Source: Sabethes cyaneus (lineage: Eukaryota; Arthropoda; Insecta; Diptera; Culicidae). From it: a stretch of 64,000 nucleotides of DNA. Each line of letters starts with the position of its first letter. Position 1 is the stretch's first letter. Shown piece by piece: positions 10,111 to 21,580 of the stretch. Location: assembly GCF_943734655.1 (NCBI RefSeq), contig NC_071355.1, positions 238,710,027-238,774,026 on the forward strand, given 5' to 3'. The translations under genes were made by a program, and so were the position numbers. The notes under the pieces are model-generated. The model searched no databases, had not been told where the DNA came from, and worked only from the letters and a program-made list of their open reading frames with translations.

Positions 10111-11105
10111 TTATAATTCAAAATCAATAAATCACTTATCTATACAATACTTGATTTTCTATACACATTTTACAATTGCACAAAAAGTGATTAAATGACA
10201 CGTTATTTTCGCGACGATGTCACTCCAAGCGATCTTAAGCTTGCTTCAGATAATATTGGAACAAAAACAATTGCGTGTATTTCAGTTATTTATTATTGAA
10301 TTCAAAATCTTTTCTTACAAAAATGTAGCATTTTCTTCATACTTTTCGAAAAAAATACGGATAAAATTATTCGTCACGGTTTCGAAGGAATTCTCGAACT
10401 TTTCCTGTAATATGGCTCATTAGGCGGCGCACACTTTCTTCGTCCATCTCGTTGGGTCCATCTTATTCCACCAGGTCTTCATCTGATTGATGTCTTTGAC
10501 TGCATACCATTCTTGAACGACTTTGCTGTAATGACAGCTTACCAAATCTGGCCAAAACATCACGGGATGGTGGTGGGATCGAATGAACGGTAAAGATCGT
10601 TTTTGGAGACACTCCTTTTGGTACAGTTCCGACGTCATTGTCTTATTTGTAACGAAAACGTTCGTTTTTCTGCGACAGCTGAAAATGCCCTGCCAAATCA
10701 TAAATTATCGTGCAAATTTGTTGGCAAAAACAAGTTTAAATTTGCTTAGAACATCCTCCCGAGCCGTCGCCAAGTAAAATTTTTGAAGTCAGCCTTGACG
10801 TAGGTTTCATCGTCCATCAGAAGACACCCGTCGAACTTGGTTAGCACCCGGTCCTATAGCTTTCGAGCACGGAATTTGACCACACTATTCTGTTTCATGG
10901 TTCGGTTTTGGGGTTTTGCTAGCTCGATACGACTTGATTCCTTCCCGGAGTCGAATTCTCCTCACGGTACTATGGGCAGCACCGAATTTGCCGGTCAAAT
11001 TATGGTCCGACAGATTGGCATTCCTCTTCATGGTCTTCAAAAGCTTACCACGCAGTTCGTTTTGCGAAATGTCAAAAATACATAGGTGAAGCTAACAAAA
11101 TTTCC
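10110..11105 (-). pseudogene. Tc1/mariner-type (D37E-like) transposase relic
   Basis: On the minus strand, near 11085-10870, fragments read LRGKLLKTMKRNANLSDHNL and TVRRIRLREGIKSYRASK (the helix-turn-helix part). Then come pieces of a catalytic core: FYLATARE, MIWQGIFSCRRKTNVFVTNK, FWPDLVSCHYSKVVQEWY (second catalytic Asp) and VKDINQMKTWWNKM, ending VREFLRNRDE near 10380. Between QEWY and VKDI the usual stretch carrying the catalytic Glu is missing, so an internal deletion plus several frameshifts and stops inactivate it. The sequence style matches the D37E group known from mosquitoes. Terminal repeats were not identified. Confidence 0.85.
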
Positions 11106-11179
11106 GACACGTGGGCACCAAGAACTTCCAAATCCACCCACCAAGAGCCCCACAATAGGAGCAAAAGGTTGTTCCAATT

Positions 11180-13265
11180 CTAAATGAAGCAAGTTTTAAC
11201 AAATTGGTTTATGAAGTCCATAGTTAGTGCGGTACGAATCGACACGAATCTGAAGCCACGACAGAACAGCAGGGTAGTCAAGAAGCACCCAACAGAAGCG
11301 CCTATAAGGACAGTCAAAAGCACCAATCGCGGCTCAAAGGGCGCAATCCCAACTAGCAGACAAAGTGCCTCATGATGAGAAGGTAGCGCAACAAGGTTCC
11401 TCCAGGGTAGCATTCCGCAAATTTTGCCAGTCTCAGAATTAGATCTAATTCTAGCTTTAAAAGCGTTCGTCGTTATAGAAAGGTCATAGTGGTCGTAAAC
11501 GTCATGAAATTCAGAGCACATCGCCTGGACTGGTTTGTGCTGTCCGTATTGAGTGCGGTGGTAGTCGAACCGAAGAAATCCACGAGATCTTAGCGGTCGA
11601 GGCATTACGTTTATGTTTACCAACGCCAGAAGTTCAGGAGCGTCAATTTCGGAATTCAACAATTGGGCGACAAAGACGACTCTAGATAGATCCATTCTTT
11701 TGCTTAACGTTTCGATATTCAGCAGCTTACAGCGGTCCTCATAACGAGGAAGGTTACGAGGGCCCGACCAGGGTAGAAATCTTAGTGCGTGTCTAATAAA
11801 CCTCCGTTGGACTTCTTCGATTCTAGCTCACCAATCATTTGTAGACGGGCTCCATACCACAGAAGCTGTATCCAGAATGGATCGTACAAGCGAGAAGTAA
11901 AGAGCACGCAAACAATATGGATCACGGAATTCATTGGCAACACGCATGATAAAACCGATGTTGCGATTTGCTTTAGCAATAATGTTCGAGTAATGGTTGT
12001 GGAAGGTCAATTTAGCATCCAGTTCAACTCCTAGGTCCATAACAACACTGACAAATTCCAGACCAGCCCCTCCAATTTGGTAGATGTACACGATCGGTGT
12101 TTTGCTGCGAGTGAAGGTGATGATTGAACATTTAGAAACACTGATGATGAGGTTGTTTAAGCGGCACCATTCCGTAAACTTGTCGATAAGATCTTGCAAT
12201 CTTCCACTGACCGCACAGTGATGAATATTTGAAGACCGTCAGCGTATAACTTGCGGCCAGGCGGTATAACAAAACGGCCCTAAGTTACTTCCCTGTGGAA
12301 CTCCAGATTGATTGCAGAAACTGTACAATTCAGCGGAGCCTTACTTTACTGCAAGCTGACGATTTGTAAGGTACGTTTGAAGCCAGCACACGAAGCCTTC
12401 AGATGCGCCCAATCGTCTCAGTTTGCGAAGTAGTATTTGATGGTCAACGCGGTCAAAAGCAGCTTTAAGGCTTTAAGGTATATACTGTGTCCACCAGAGC
12501 TGCAACTTCCATCTGACGTAGGCAAAATGAACAGAACGGCAGTAGACTCGTGTTAATTGAGCGTTTAGGAAAAAAACCATGTTGCTTTCTGGAAATGTAA
12601 GACTTCACTTTACTAAACAGCAGTTTTCCCTCGAGGATCTCCAAAAGCTTCTTCCGAAAGCCGGCACATAGCAAAGTGATGCCACGGTAGTTTGTTACGT
12701 CACGCTTATCTCCCTTTTTGTAGATAGGAAAGATGTAGGACCTTTTCCAAGGCTCTGGAAACTTGCGCTGTTCGAGCGACATGTTGCATAGCTTTTGCAA
12801 CAGCCTACATAATGCTTCAGCACATTTTTTGAGTACAACAGACGGGATTCCATCTGGACCCGCACTAAAGTTGGTTTTCAACTTCAGAAGTTCCGCTTCA
12901 ATGTCCGCTGTCGAGAAATGAGGAAGTCCAAATTTGTGAAGTTGAAGCCGCTTTGAACTAAATACACTAGACAAGCGTCTAGCAAACATGTTGCAGGTAG
13001 TTTGGATATAATCAGACACTAAATCTCCGAAAAACATACCAGAAGGAGGGCCATTTTGTTCACGTTTAACGTTTGGGTTTCTTCTCAAATCGTCCTGTTT
13101 ACGAAGCATGAATATAGGTACCGGTTATAAGCCCTTATCTGGTTGAAAGCACGCTTCGTCACGGGATTACGCCTATTAGTGTACCTTCTCAAGGCAATTA
13201 ATGATAAAGGTATAGTTTTGTCTAAATGACATTTGAAAGCTATCCAGTATAACGTGACGCACGTT
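11180..13265 (-). pseudogene. Jockey-like non-LTR retrotransposon, broken pol
   Basis: Minus-strand pieces in order: RAFNQIRAYNRYLYSCF (about 13150), a 214-codon frame 13109-12465 with LKTNFSAGPDGIPSVVLKKC, IFPIYKKGDKRDVTNYRGIT and a palm entry, then around 12470-12290 the DRVDHQILLRKLRRLG and SGVPQGSNLGPF blocks. Further on is 12199-11828 with CRLNNLIISVSKCSIITF and LGVELDAKLTFHNHY, followed by a C-terminal region 11695-11180. The (F/Y)ADD block has been lost near 12250. At least three frameshifts break the reading frame. The C-terminal MDLSRVVFVAQLLNSEIDAP tail is typical of Jockey-clade proteins. Confidence 0.85.
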
Positions 13266-13500
13266 CACGCACAGCGAGAATAGCAAAGGTTTCAAAATGC
13301 TACCTTGTGTAACCTACCAGAACCGTTCTGGAACCATCTCGATTGCAGTGAGCCCAATTCAACGACGGCGATTCTACGATTGTGTTCATATGAGTAAAGC
13401 GAGAAAGGCAGGCAAGTTGACAGTAGAATGCGGCTTTCAAATCAGTGTAAATGGCGATCTGATTACCCTATTCTTTGATAGGCAGACAAAGTGAGGCAAG
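13265..13500 (-). pseudogene. Second Jockey-type RT fragment
   Basis: Minus-strand frames give IAIYTDLKAAF (palm motif A) and VTQGSILKPLLFSLCVN (the PQGS-LGPLLF block with changes) in shifted frames. It duplicates motifs already found in the adjoining element, so it must come from a different copy. Short and decayed. Confidence 0.65.
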
Positions 13501-15113
13501 CTCCAGCAAGTCACACAAAATAGCAGATGATAATAAATAGTGGCTTTAAATATCTAAGGCGCAAATATGGGAAATCCTCTCTTTGACCCCTATGACGCCA
13601 CCTGAATGCTTTTAACTGTCTCATGCTACCCTCTCGTTTGCATTCTGTTGACGCTCAATTTTCTACTATGGCTCAAGACGTGAACAGAGAGGGTTATTCC
13701 TTGTCTGAGGTTTGTTGTACATGAGTGGCGTTTGTGACAAGCCTTGCCCTTCATTTTCATGATGGCCAATGGCCAAATATCTTTCCTCTAAAACGGCAGA
13801 TGCTGCGTACGTTCTTCTGAGTACGGTTCTTCAAGGCGTGGCATGGTGCTCCGTCTGTTTGAAACACCATGGCTCCGATGAATAATGTTCTGTAACTCAA
13901 GGATGGTCATCTCTTTCTGGAATAGATTTTTTGAACTCGTTAGCCACTTTTTCAACCGCCCAGCTAGCTCTGGGGTACGATGCTGTCCTAACAAGCCCGT
14001 CATCGTATGTTCATGTCTCGACTAAGCGATCAATAGGAGATTTGCACTTGCCCCGTAATTTTGCTGTACTCTAATAACCGGCTGTGAAGTCTGTCGATAA
14101 TAAAAGGGTCAAGTTCTTAAGGACGTTTATACCCATGGCTTTGCTTTTAGCCACTTTTTTACCGGGGGAGAGCTCAAGAAAGGCTTGCTTCAGAAACTCG
14201 GTACAGAATCAACGTTAAATGATTATTGTTTTTGTTTTTTCTACTTGTAGCACCGTGATTGCACCATGCAGTCTTTTTTTGCGATTTCCAGTACCGTACA
14301 ATCGGAGCTTTTCCAGCATATTCCTTCGCTTCTGTCTGTTGTTTTCAACGCTTCGAAACTTACATCAATAGCTGGACACACTAAAGAGCCAACCAGAATT
14401 GTGTGTCAATGCTATTCTGACAGTTTTCCCATGGCGGATTTTTATTTAGGCTCTGAAGGATTATTTCCATAATTGATGGCCACTAACAAACACTCTCAAA
14501 CTAGAAAACTTTATTGCGAAAGTCAATCGGTAAAATGTCTGAGAAGGTTTTTGACAGCGAAAAATTTTACGTCTACTCTCACGCGTGGCTTACTATGATC
14601 GTAGCAACCGATATGCAACTAAATTAATAACAGCACCTTAGTTACAGCTTCGGGCAATAACATTGGAGGGGTATAACAACATAATTGAAAAATTAGAAAA
14701 ATTCGTAGGTACCTAATATGAAAAAAGTTTTTATTAATTTGACTCTAGGTAACTGTTTTAGTTAACTTGGAAGAAATTTTTGCTAATTTTAGCAGGGAAA
14801 AAAGCAGTAGTTTCCCGTGCAAGTTTTCCTCCGGTCGTTCGTACCTACTAACAGAGCAGGGTGGACGACTGAATAATTCCTTACCAATTTAGCAGATTAT
14901 CGCTGTTTCCTTTCCGGTGCTGGATGCATTACTCAACCAATCGAAAGTTAGAAATAGAAACAACAGCTACTGTTTATATGGGGACGAATTTTACTTTGAA
15001 TTTACTTGTTTACATGTATTCCCGATAAAATCAATCCATGTGGTTTGTTTACGGTAGAAAAAGTTTAAGACTGTTCTAATCATCTTTTTACTCCTCTCTT
15101 TCTCTCATTCCAG
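13501..15113. other. Unassigned sequence upstream of Rtnl1 exons, probably intronic
   Basis: No convincing coding exon or repeat family. Since the first visible Rtnl1 exon starts in the middle of a codon, this stretch is probably Rtnl1 intron. The last 40 bases form a clear pyrimidine-rich acceptor ending in CTCATTCCAG at 15113. Confidence 0.5.
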
Positions 15114-15908
15114 TGGAATCCTTGATCTATTGGCGCGATGTGAAGAAATCCGGCATCGTCTTCGGCAGTGGCCTGACCATCTTGATCGCCATGTCACTGT
15201 TCTCGCTGATCAGTGTATTTTCCTACGTTTCCCTGCTGGTTCTGTTCGGAACGGTTTCGTTCCGAATCTATAAGAACGTACTGCAGGCAGTGCAGAAGAC
15301 CTCCGAGGGACATCCCTTCAAGTAAGTGCTATCTATCGGTGTGAACTGATCTCGTTTCAAAGTCTGAACTGGATTCTTTCCCGTTGCAGGGAATACTTGG
15401 ACTTCGATCTAACACTGTCGCAGGAGAAGGTTCAACAGCTGACCACGGTCGCCGTGGCACATGCCAACGCTCTGCTGTCGGAGCTGCGTCGTCTCTTTTT
15501 GGTAGAGGATCTGGTCGATTCAATCAAGTTTGGCGTTGTCCTGTACTGCTTGACCTACGTCGGTGCCATTTTCAACGGAATGACCTGTGTCATCATTGGT
15601 AAGGCCCCCCAACGGCTCAAAACCGTAGGAAAATCATTCCTAATTTGCCAATTTTTTGCTTGTTCCATTATCTTTTGCAGCATTCGTTGCACTCTTCACC
15701 TTACCAAAGGTCTACGAAAACAACAAGCAGTCGATTGATGCTTACTTGGAGCTTGTCAGAAGCAAAATACTTGAAATCACCGAAAAGTGAGTACCGTGAG
15801 CTTACGGCGAGGGTAAGTCCTTTTTCATTCACGATTTTCCTATATATTTTTAGAGTAAAAGCGGCCGTTCCACTGGGCAAAAAAGCCGAATCTGACAAGG
15901 AGAAATAA
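15114..15908 (+). CDS. Rtnl1: Reticulon-like protein, C-terminal reticulon domain (5' exons absent)
   Basis: Four exons join in phase: 15114-15321, 15390-15598, 15681-15786 and 15854-15908, with introns of 55-82 bp. They encode 191 residues plus the tail of a split codon. The protein matches the insect reticulon homology domain almost throughout: ESLIYWRDVKKSGIVFGSGL, two long hydrophobic hairpins (residues about 13-53 and 113-149), a 60-residue polar loop with SELRRLFLVEDLVDSIKFG, then TLPKVYENNKQSIDAYLELV and a charged end. Reticulons shape tubular endoplasmic reticulum by wedging these hairpins into the membrane. Acceptor CAG at 15113 means upstream exons for the variable N-terminus exist but are outside the window or not recognisable. 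The gene symbol follows the single Drosophila orthologue. Confidence 0.95.
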
Positions 15909-17700
15909 GTCGATAGATCGTAATTGTAAAAAAAAACAAAACAAGTTTTATTTTTAATTTATTTAACTTGATAAATCTTAGCGAGGGAGAAAGCATGTAA
16001 CAAGCAACAAATAAGATGTGCAAGAAAAAAAGAATATTAACGAAAAATCGAATCATTTTATTTTCAACCAAATTAATTTGAGATCCGTCTTAAGGCAAGT
16101 TCAGCTGAACCTTGAAATCTAGTTGATAAACGAGTTCTCATTAATCACGTTTACGATTAAAATACAAACAAACAAAAAAAAACTCAATAAATAGATAACT
16201 GAACAAAACGATTTCTCTTTCTGTTACCCTTTATTTGATTGTCGTGATTACTGAATGGAAAATAAACGAAACAAACAATAGGTAAAAAAGCAGAACTCAC
16301 AGACACATTCATTCAGAAGAAACATTAGCAGAAGTAACATGCAACATAGTAATAGCAAAGTAAAACTTTTCACTACAAAACAAACAACCCTTCAAGGCAC
16401 TAAATGTGACGAAGGAAGGATTAAACTGAGATTGACAAATGTTTAAAAATAACTAGAATCTGAGGACCGCCGTTCTGAAGCGGAATCTTTCATTACAGTC
16501 GTCATTGTTTTTCGGTTGTTTAGTGAGACAGAATAATAATCGTTAATCAAAACAAAAAAAAAAACTCAACCCAAAGCAACCAAATAAAGAAACAAATACC
16601 TACTTTTCATCATTCATCGGATAAGTATACAGAAACAACAGTGTTCATCCCGTTAATTTCCCATTTAATTCTCGGATAGCCAGCCAGCCAAATGCACCAC
16701 GAAAATTTTTGAGTTTTGTGTGTTTTAATTGTGTCGTCATAAGCAAAGTATTAAATTGACTCACACACCACCTCCCTCCCACACACACAAACACACTTAC
16801 TAAGCATAGAGGTTAGTTTCCTGTCCGGTTGTTCTGCGGAAAACAGAAAAACTCGGTCGCGCCTGGTTTTAGCTCGCTTAAGTGGTTCATTTTTGTTGCC
16901 CTGTAGCCTGTGCCCCGCACCCGTATCCGCGTCGTGCTTGGTTTGACCCGCTTTGTTGTGTCATCATCGAGTTTGCCTTTTTTGCGGTTCCTTCCGGCCG
17001 AAACCGCTGGGAGCGCCCCATGTGTGAGACATGTCCATTTTTGTCCTGTTGAATCTAGCTAACCCGAACGGAGGTATTGTGCGAAAGTAACAAAAAATTA
17101 AAAGAATAGAAATCTATATAGAAGAGCAAGCAGCCGCTTTAAATCTCTGTGTGTACAGCAAGCAAGCAGCAAGGGGAGGAGCAGAAAACAAACACAAACA
17201 CGCTATATTCATATATTATATTCGTCTAAGAATTAAGGCTTGTGTTTGGAAGTGAAGCGAAATCATCTATAGTGTTAAGTGAACGGGAACACAAACCACA
17301 CTACTCCTCGTCAAGTCTATTTAGCCTTTAATTCTGTTGAAGTTGTGCATTATTTACCCAAAAAAAAAGATAAGAGATAAAACACTATCGAATCTTTTTT
17401 TCGTTAACTCGTTATCGCGCGTAAAAGCTTTGTTTTTAGTGTACATTTTAAGCATTAAATCACCTTTCGATTCACACCCTTTTTCTAGAAGTAAATTCGA
17501 CAAAGATATAAGAAAACTCTTAAGATTGAGAAGAAAAAATGAAAATCACAGCAGCAATGCAGTGTGACACGGTCGTCATCTCAGAGGATATTCATGACTA
17601 CTTCACACACGCTACGAGCAGCATAAGCACATAAGACGAAGAAACAAAAGATAAAAAAAAATGAAAGATAAAAAAGATTGCTTACAACAAAAAACTTTAT
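15909..17700 (+). other. Rtnl1: Long A/T-rich 3' UTR region of Rtnl1
   Basis: Follows the Rtnl1 stop codon. It contains candidate poly(A) signals AATAAA at 16186-16191 and 16261-16266 and near 16583, many A-rich runs, and a (CA)-rich stretch near 16765-16800. The end of the transcript cannot be fixed from sequence; the region past 16.6 kb may be another UTR isoform or plain intergenic DNA. No other gene is recognised here. Confidence 0.55.
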
Positions 17701-17829
17701 TATTATAATTATTAGTATGACTCATTGAAAGATGCGGTAATAAGAATAGTAAGAGGGAAAAATGTCATCAATGCAAGAAGAACTGGAAATACATAAATGA
17801 ACTGGAAAAATCAAAAGTCCTAGTCCCGG

Positions 17830-18840
17830 AGAGAGACCGCATCGTTTTGAACTAGGTTTTGAAGATGTCCGCTAACCAGTGCTTGGATCGAGAACAAAGT
17901 TGGCTGTGACTGTGATCGAACCGTTTTTCGATCTGTCAAATTAATTTTCAATGGTGAACACCAAACTATTGGAAGAGTTTAGTAAAAAAAAGTCGCTAGT
18001 TAGCATTGCTTAAAATCAAAATGGTGAAAACTGATGGAAAATTGTGAAAAATTCAAGGGTTTCGAATTGTGACGTGACTGAAGTTATTGATCAGTGTTAT
18101 CAGTGCATAACCGGAAGATGCATTCAAGGAGTCAAAAACCCTTACAATTTATTCGAAACTGAAGGCTTGTATGAAAGCGTAGTAGACAAAATATTCAAGC
18201 ATTTTTTGGAATTCCTATGGCTACGTTGCAGAATCATATTTCTGGTATGATAGCAAGCTCTAAACTAGGGCCAAGAAAGACTATTCATGACCGAGCAGGA
18301 ATCGGAGTTTTCGCAGCACCTGCTTGACCTGGAAAGCCGATTTTATCGTATAACTAAAGATGACGTGCGGAAGATGGTTTTCGCACTTGTGGAAAGTAAA
18401 ATAATTACTCATTCTTTCAATAAGCAAGAAAAAATGGCAGGACATCAATGACTAACTAGATTTATGAAACGAAATCCGAAGATCCCCTTCTGTAAGCCAT
18501 CCACCGTGAGGACAAGAGCGTTCAATAAGATGCTCGTTAATGCCAGAAGCGCTCAAACACGGAGTCCCACCTGGAACAAAATTTGCATGTAATCCGTCAA
18601 GAAAGCTGGTTTGACCATTTCATACAGCACGTCCACGCTACAGAAGCTAAACCTGTACTGTTGTTAGTGAATGGTCATTCTTCACACACGAAGAACTTTG
18701 CGGCTGCAGAGAAAGCTAGAAAAGAACACATAACGATCCTTGTTTTTCCTTCCCACTGCAGCAACAAGTTGCAACCATTAGACGTGTCGTTTATGGCTCC
18801 AGCTAAGCTTTACTATTCCTGGGTTGCCAGGGAATTTTGA
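17830..18840 (+). pseudogene. Pogo-type (CENP-B-like) transposase relic
   Basis: Broken plus-strand frames give KLGPRKT followed by TEQESEFSQHLLDLESRFY and ITKDDVRKMVF (CENP-B DNA-binding helix-turn-helix part, 18260-18400), then FMKRNPKIPFCKPSTVRTRA (about 18465-18510). A DDE_1-type catalytic frame runs 18583-18840 with VLLLVNGHSSHTKN and ITILVFPSHCSNKLQPLDVS. The middle Asp of the catalytic triad is replaced by Asn-Gly in LLVNGHSSH, while the LQPLDV block is kept. Several frameshifts and stops; a dead copy. Confidence 0.8.
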
Positions 18841-19690
18841 TGTGGGACTACGTCTTATGACAACCGATGTTATCGCTTGAACATTTAACCTAGCCAAATT
18901 TGATGTCCTAAAAGTAAACAATTTTGTTAAAGTTTGAAACCATCCTTTTCTTTCAACCGAGTTTATCTTTAAACATTGAATCTAGTTCAAATTGATGTCC
19001 TGAAAGTGAAACGTTATAGAATGTGACCGGTAATTCTTTCCTTTTGCCAGATTGTATCCATATAGGTACTGCAATCTGCAAGAATTTGTACAAAACTGTT
19101 GTCTAACAAGGAAACAGGGCTGAAGGGATATTTGTGCATGCGACTTAACGCAGTAATTCTCAAAGCGAGGAAAATCGACGGCTCTTTTATCCATGAATAG
19201 ATTTGAACGTTTCGTTTGCTACTTTGCGTCAGTTATTTGCCTGCAATTCTTTACATAGTTTCAATAGATTAATTTCTTACAAAGATTTAGATTAATTTCT
19301 TTCGAAAATGATGTACAAGACAAGGCAGAAGGGATCCGTACCGTATAGTGATGTCAATGTTTATTTGACCGTCAACTCAGTATAAGGCAGTAAGGTACAG
19401 AACATTTTGCGAATAACTTGAATAGATGTACGTGTCTTGTACACAACCTCTCTGATTTTTATTTTCAGTCCTCTCCCCACATCGTTCGATTGTACTGAAT
19501 TTTGCATTGTCAAAAATGAAGCCTATTGTGCCAGGACAATTTAAAGAAGCGACATTGATTATCCCAACCCCTTTTGGTCCTTCGCGAACAGCATTGACTT
19601 GAAAGTTGCTAGGTAGATAAATTCGATTCTGCAGAAATTCTACTTGCATACAATGGGAAACCCTTGAGGTGATGGGGGCTAACTCCATCC
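18841..19690. other. Unassigned sequence
   Basis: No firm assignment. A minus-strand open frame of 107 codons at 19377-19700 has no family resemblance. A (CATA)n-like run TCCATACATACATACA lies at its right end, next to the repeat starting about 19695, and could be the tail of that repeat. Confidence 0.35.
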
Positions 19691-19694
19691 ATAC

Positions 19695-20200
19695 ATACAT
19701 ACAACTTTATTAAAATTAGTAACTTTTTAGAAGCAAAAAGCTTTGAAATGCGTTTTTATCAAATTTCTCCTAAAAAGGTGCAATAAAACTGATTGCTATT
19801 ATTTATCAATTTGAAGCTACCGGTACCTTCTACAATTCGTTTCTTGACGTGAAACGCCTATTGTTTTTTTTTGTTAGGGGGGACTTAGACTACTTTGTCC
19901 ATTGAATTGAACTTTTGTAGTATATCCTTATTTGCTGTACGTGTCAGGCAAACCAAACACCATTATACAACTATTACTATACATACTACTGTTTTTAGTT
20001 TCGTTGCAATTTAATTTTAAACGTGACGTGCTGAGTGTTAAGGCCCAGACACAATGCATACGGATTTTACTACGTTACGGCTATTTGATAGTTTTTCCAT
20101 GGGTTTTCTGTCAAATTTCCGAAACGTAGTAAAATCCGTATGCATTGTGTCTGGGCCTTTAAATTAGTATCTGAACACTACACGAATTCTGAGTGCCGCA
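19695..20200 (+). repeat. Interspersed repeat copy (family with 20.6 and 63.2 kb)
   Basis: TTAGTAACTTTT(T/C)AGAAGC, AAATTTCTCCTAAAAA, a block around ATTCAAAGCT..GGTACC, TTGACGTGAAACG, GCAATTTAATTT and TTAGTATCTGAACACTACAC appear in the same order in the copy at 63190-63600. A third copy lies inverted at 20560-20700. This copy is interrupted by extra sequence (about 19870-19990) and by the MITE at 20041-20158. No protein coding capacity is visible. Confidence 0.65.
20041..20158. mobile_element. 118-bp palindromic MITE with TTA target duplication
   Basis: Both ends read AGGCCCAGACACAATGCATA inward, with near-perfect inverted arms of about 38 bases, and TTA precedes and follows the element (20038-20040, 20159-20161). 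A 3-bp TWA duplication with a GC-rich end is the pattern of PIF/Harbinger-type MITEs. Superfamily is inferred from this only. Confidence 0.75.
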
Positions 20201-20559
20201 ATTTGCCTTGTGCTTGTCTTGAGACCATTTCCCGCGAACCGCAAAATTTTATGGTTAATCGCTAACGTCACTTGTTGATGATGCAACCCTCGAAGCCTCG
20301 TTGAAAACAACGTTCCTTCTCGAGACGGTGGCGTTGTGTTCATTTACTTGTATTAGGTAGCTGACGATCGGAAACTCTACAACCATACACCTGCTGGGCT
20401 GTCATTGCTATACAATTAGCGTGCCATTGTAACAAACGTGAATGCAATCGTTTTCAGAAACGTCCTAGAGAGACCCGAGAGGTCAGTTTTGTTACTGGTT
20501 TTAATACGTGTCAGACTGTTCGTTGCACGCGCTAATCTAGTGTGCTATGCGTGATGTAT

Positions 20560-20700
20560 GAATTCGTGCAGTTTTCAGATACAAATTCGAATACTACTAA
20601 TAGGAGTTTCACGTCAAAGAACGAATTGTAAAGCGCTACTAGAGCTTCAAATTGGCAAATAAAAGCAATCAGTTTTACCACACCTTTTAAGGAAAAATGT
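20560..20700 (-). repeat. Inverted copy of the 19.7 kb repeat
   Basis: On the minus strand it reads AAACTGATTGC, CAATTTGAAGC, TTTACAATTCG, TTTGACGTGAAACTCCTATT and GTATCTGAAAACTGCACGAA, as in the copies at 19.7 and 63.2 kb. With the 19.7 kb copy it forms an inverted pair about 0.6 kb apart. It abuts the gypsy protease fragment in the same open frame, so the last 50 or so codons of that frame are repeat-derived. Confidence 0.65.
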
Positions 20701-21580
20701 TGCGTGGATGTAAGTGAAATTTCATCTTCTTGCTCCAAGGCTAACTCCTCAACTAGGGCTCCTCTCGTCTCGCGTATTGTAGAGTTTATTCCAAAAAGCC
20801 GCCAAAAATTGATTCCTAATAGCAATCTGCGCTTGAGCGAAGGTGCTATAATCGTAGTAACAAGCTTGGTTTCGCCGTTGAAGGTCACTGGCAGATGAAC
20901 ATATGCTAGGACTGTTAAACTTTCTCCTCCGGCAGCTAGTAGCTTCGTTTTGGTTGGAAACATTTTCAGCTTCAACTTTTTCAACAGCTGTTTGCTTCCT
21001 GTACCTAAAATCGAAACCTGTGCTCCAATGCTTGTTGCGGTTATTTTTCCAGCCTCTGTTCCAACTTCTATCGTCCTGGGCTGGTTTTTGATATTGCTTT
21101 TGGACAACTTCGTGCACGTATGTTGGTCCTCTAGCAGGTTCCTTTTTTTTTGTATGCCAGAAGGGCATTGGGTTAAAAGGCCACTGCGACAGTCTTAATG
21201 ATCGTCTTTTGTGGCAGGCCCCGATTGCTGTACACAGTTTACGGATCGCTCATACCCATTGATGGAGTTGAGCGGGTTCCTTCTCTTTATGCTTATACAA
21301 AAACCAATTAGCAGAATCTAGTTTTCTTCCCCAGACCTGCAAGGAGCGTAAGGTTCTAATAATTTTAACCACCGAAGCGTTCTTATATTCGGACCGTAAA
21401 TTACGAAACACGATTTCAAATTTTCGATGTTCGGTGGGCGAAATAGACATGTAATCGAAAATTTCTTTTATTGCATTGTAATAATCTGTGAACTTTTCCG
21501 ATCTTCTCTGTTGTCTTCCGGCTGCCTGTTGCTCGAAATGAAAATCTAGATTTTCTTCTTCTTCAGCAGCATAGAGCCGG
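20700..21580 (-). pseudogene. Ty3/gypsy-type gag and aspartic protease fragment
   Basis: Minus strand. A gag-like part at 21580-21255 contains EKFTDYYNAIKEIFDYMSIS and FEIVFRNLRSEYKNASVVK. After a linker with frameshifts, an aspartic protease follows at about 21060-20750 with IGAQVSILG (where family members have DTGA) and a distal LLLGINFW. Reverse transcriptase, RNase H and integrase are absent. The gag part is cut at its upstream side by the 3' end of the RTE element. The replaced Asp in the protease and the stop codons show that it is dead. Ty3/gypsy is the best fit; BEL/Pao is not fully excluded. Confidence 0.7.
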
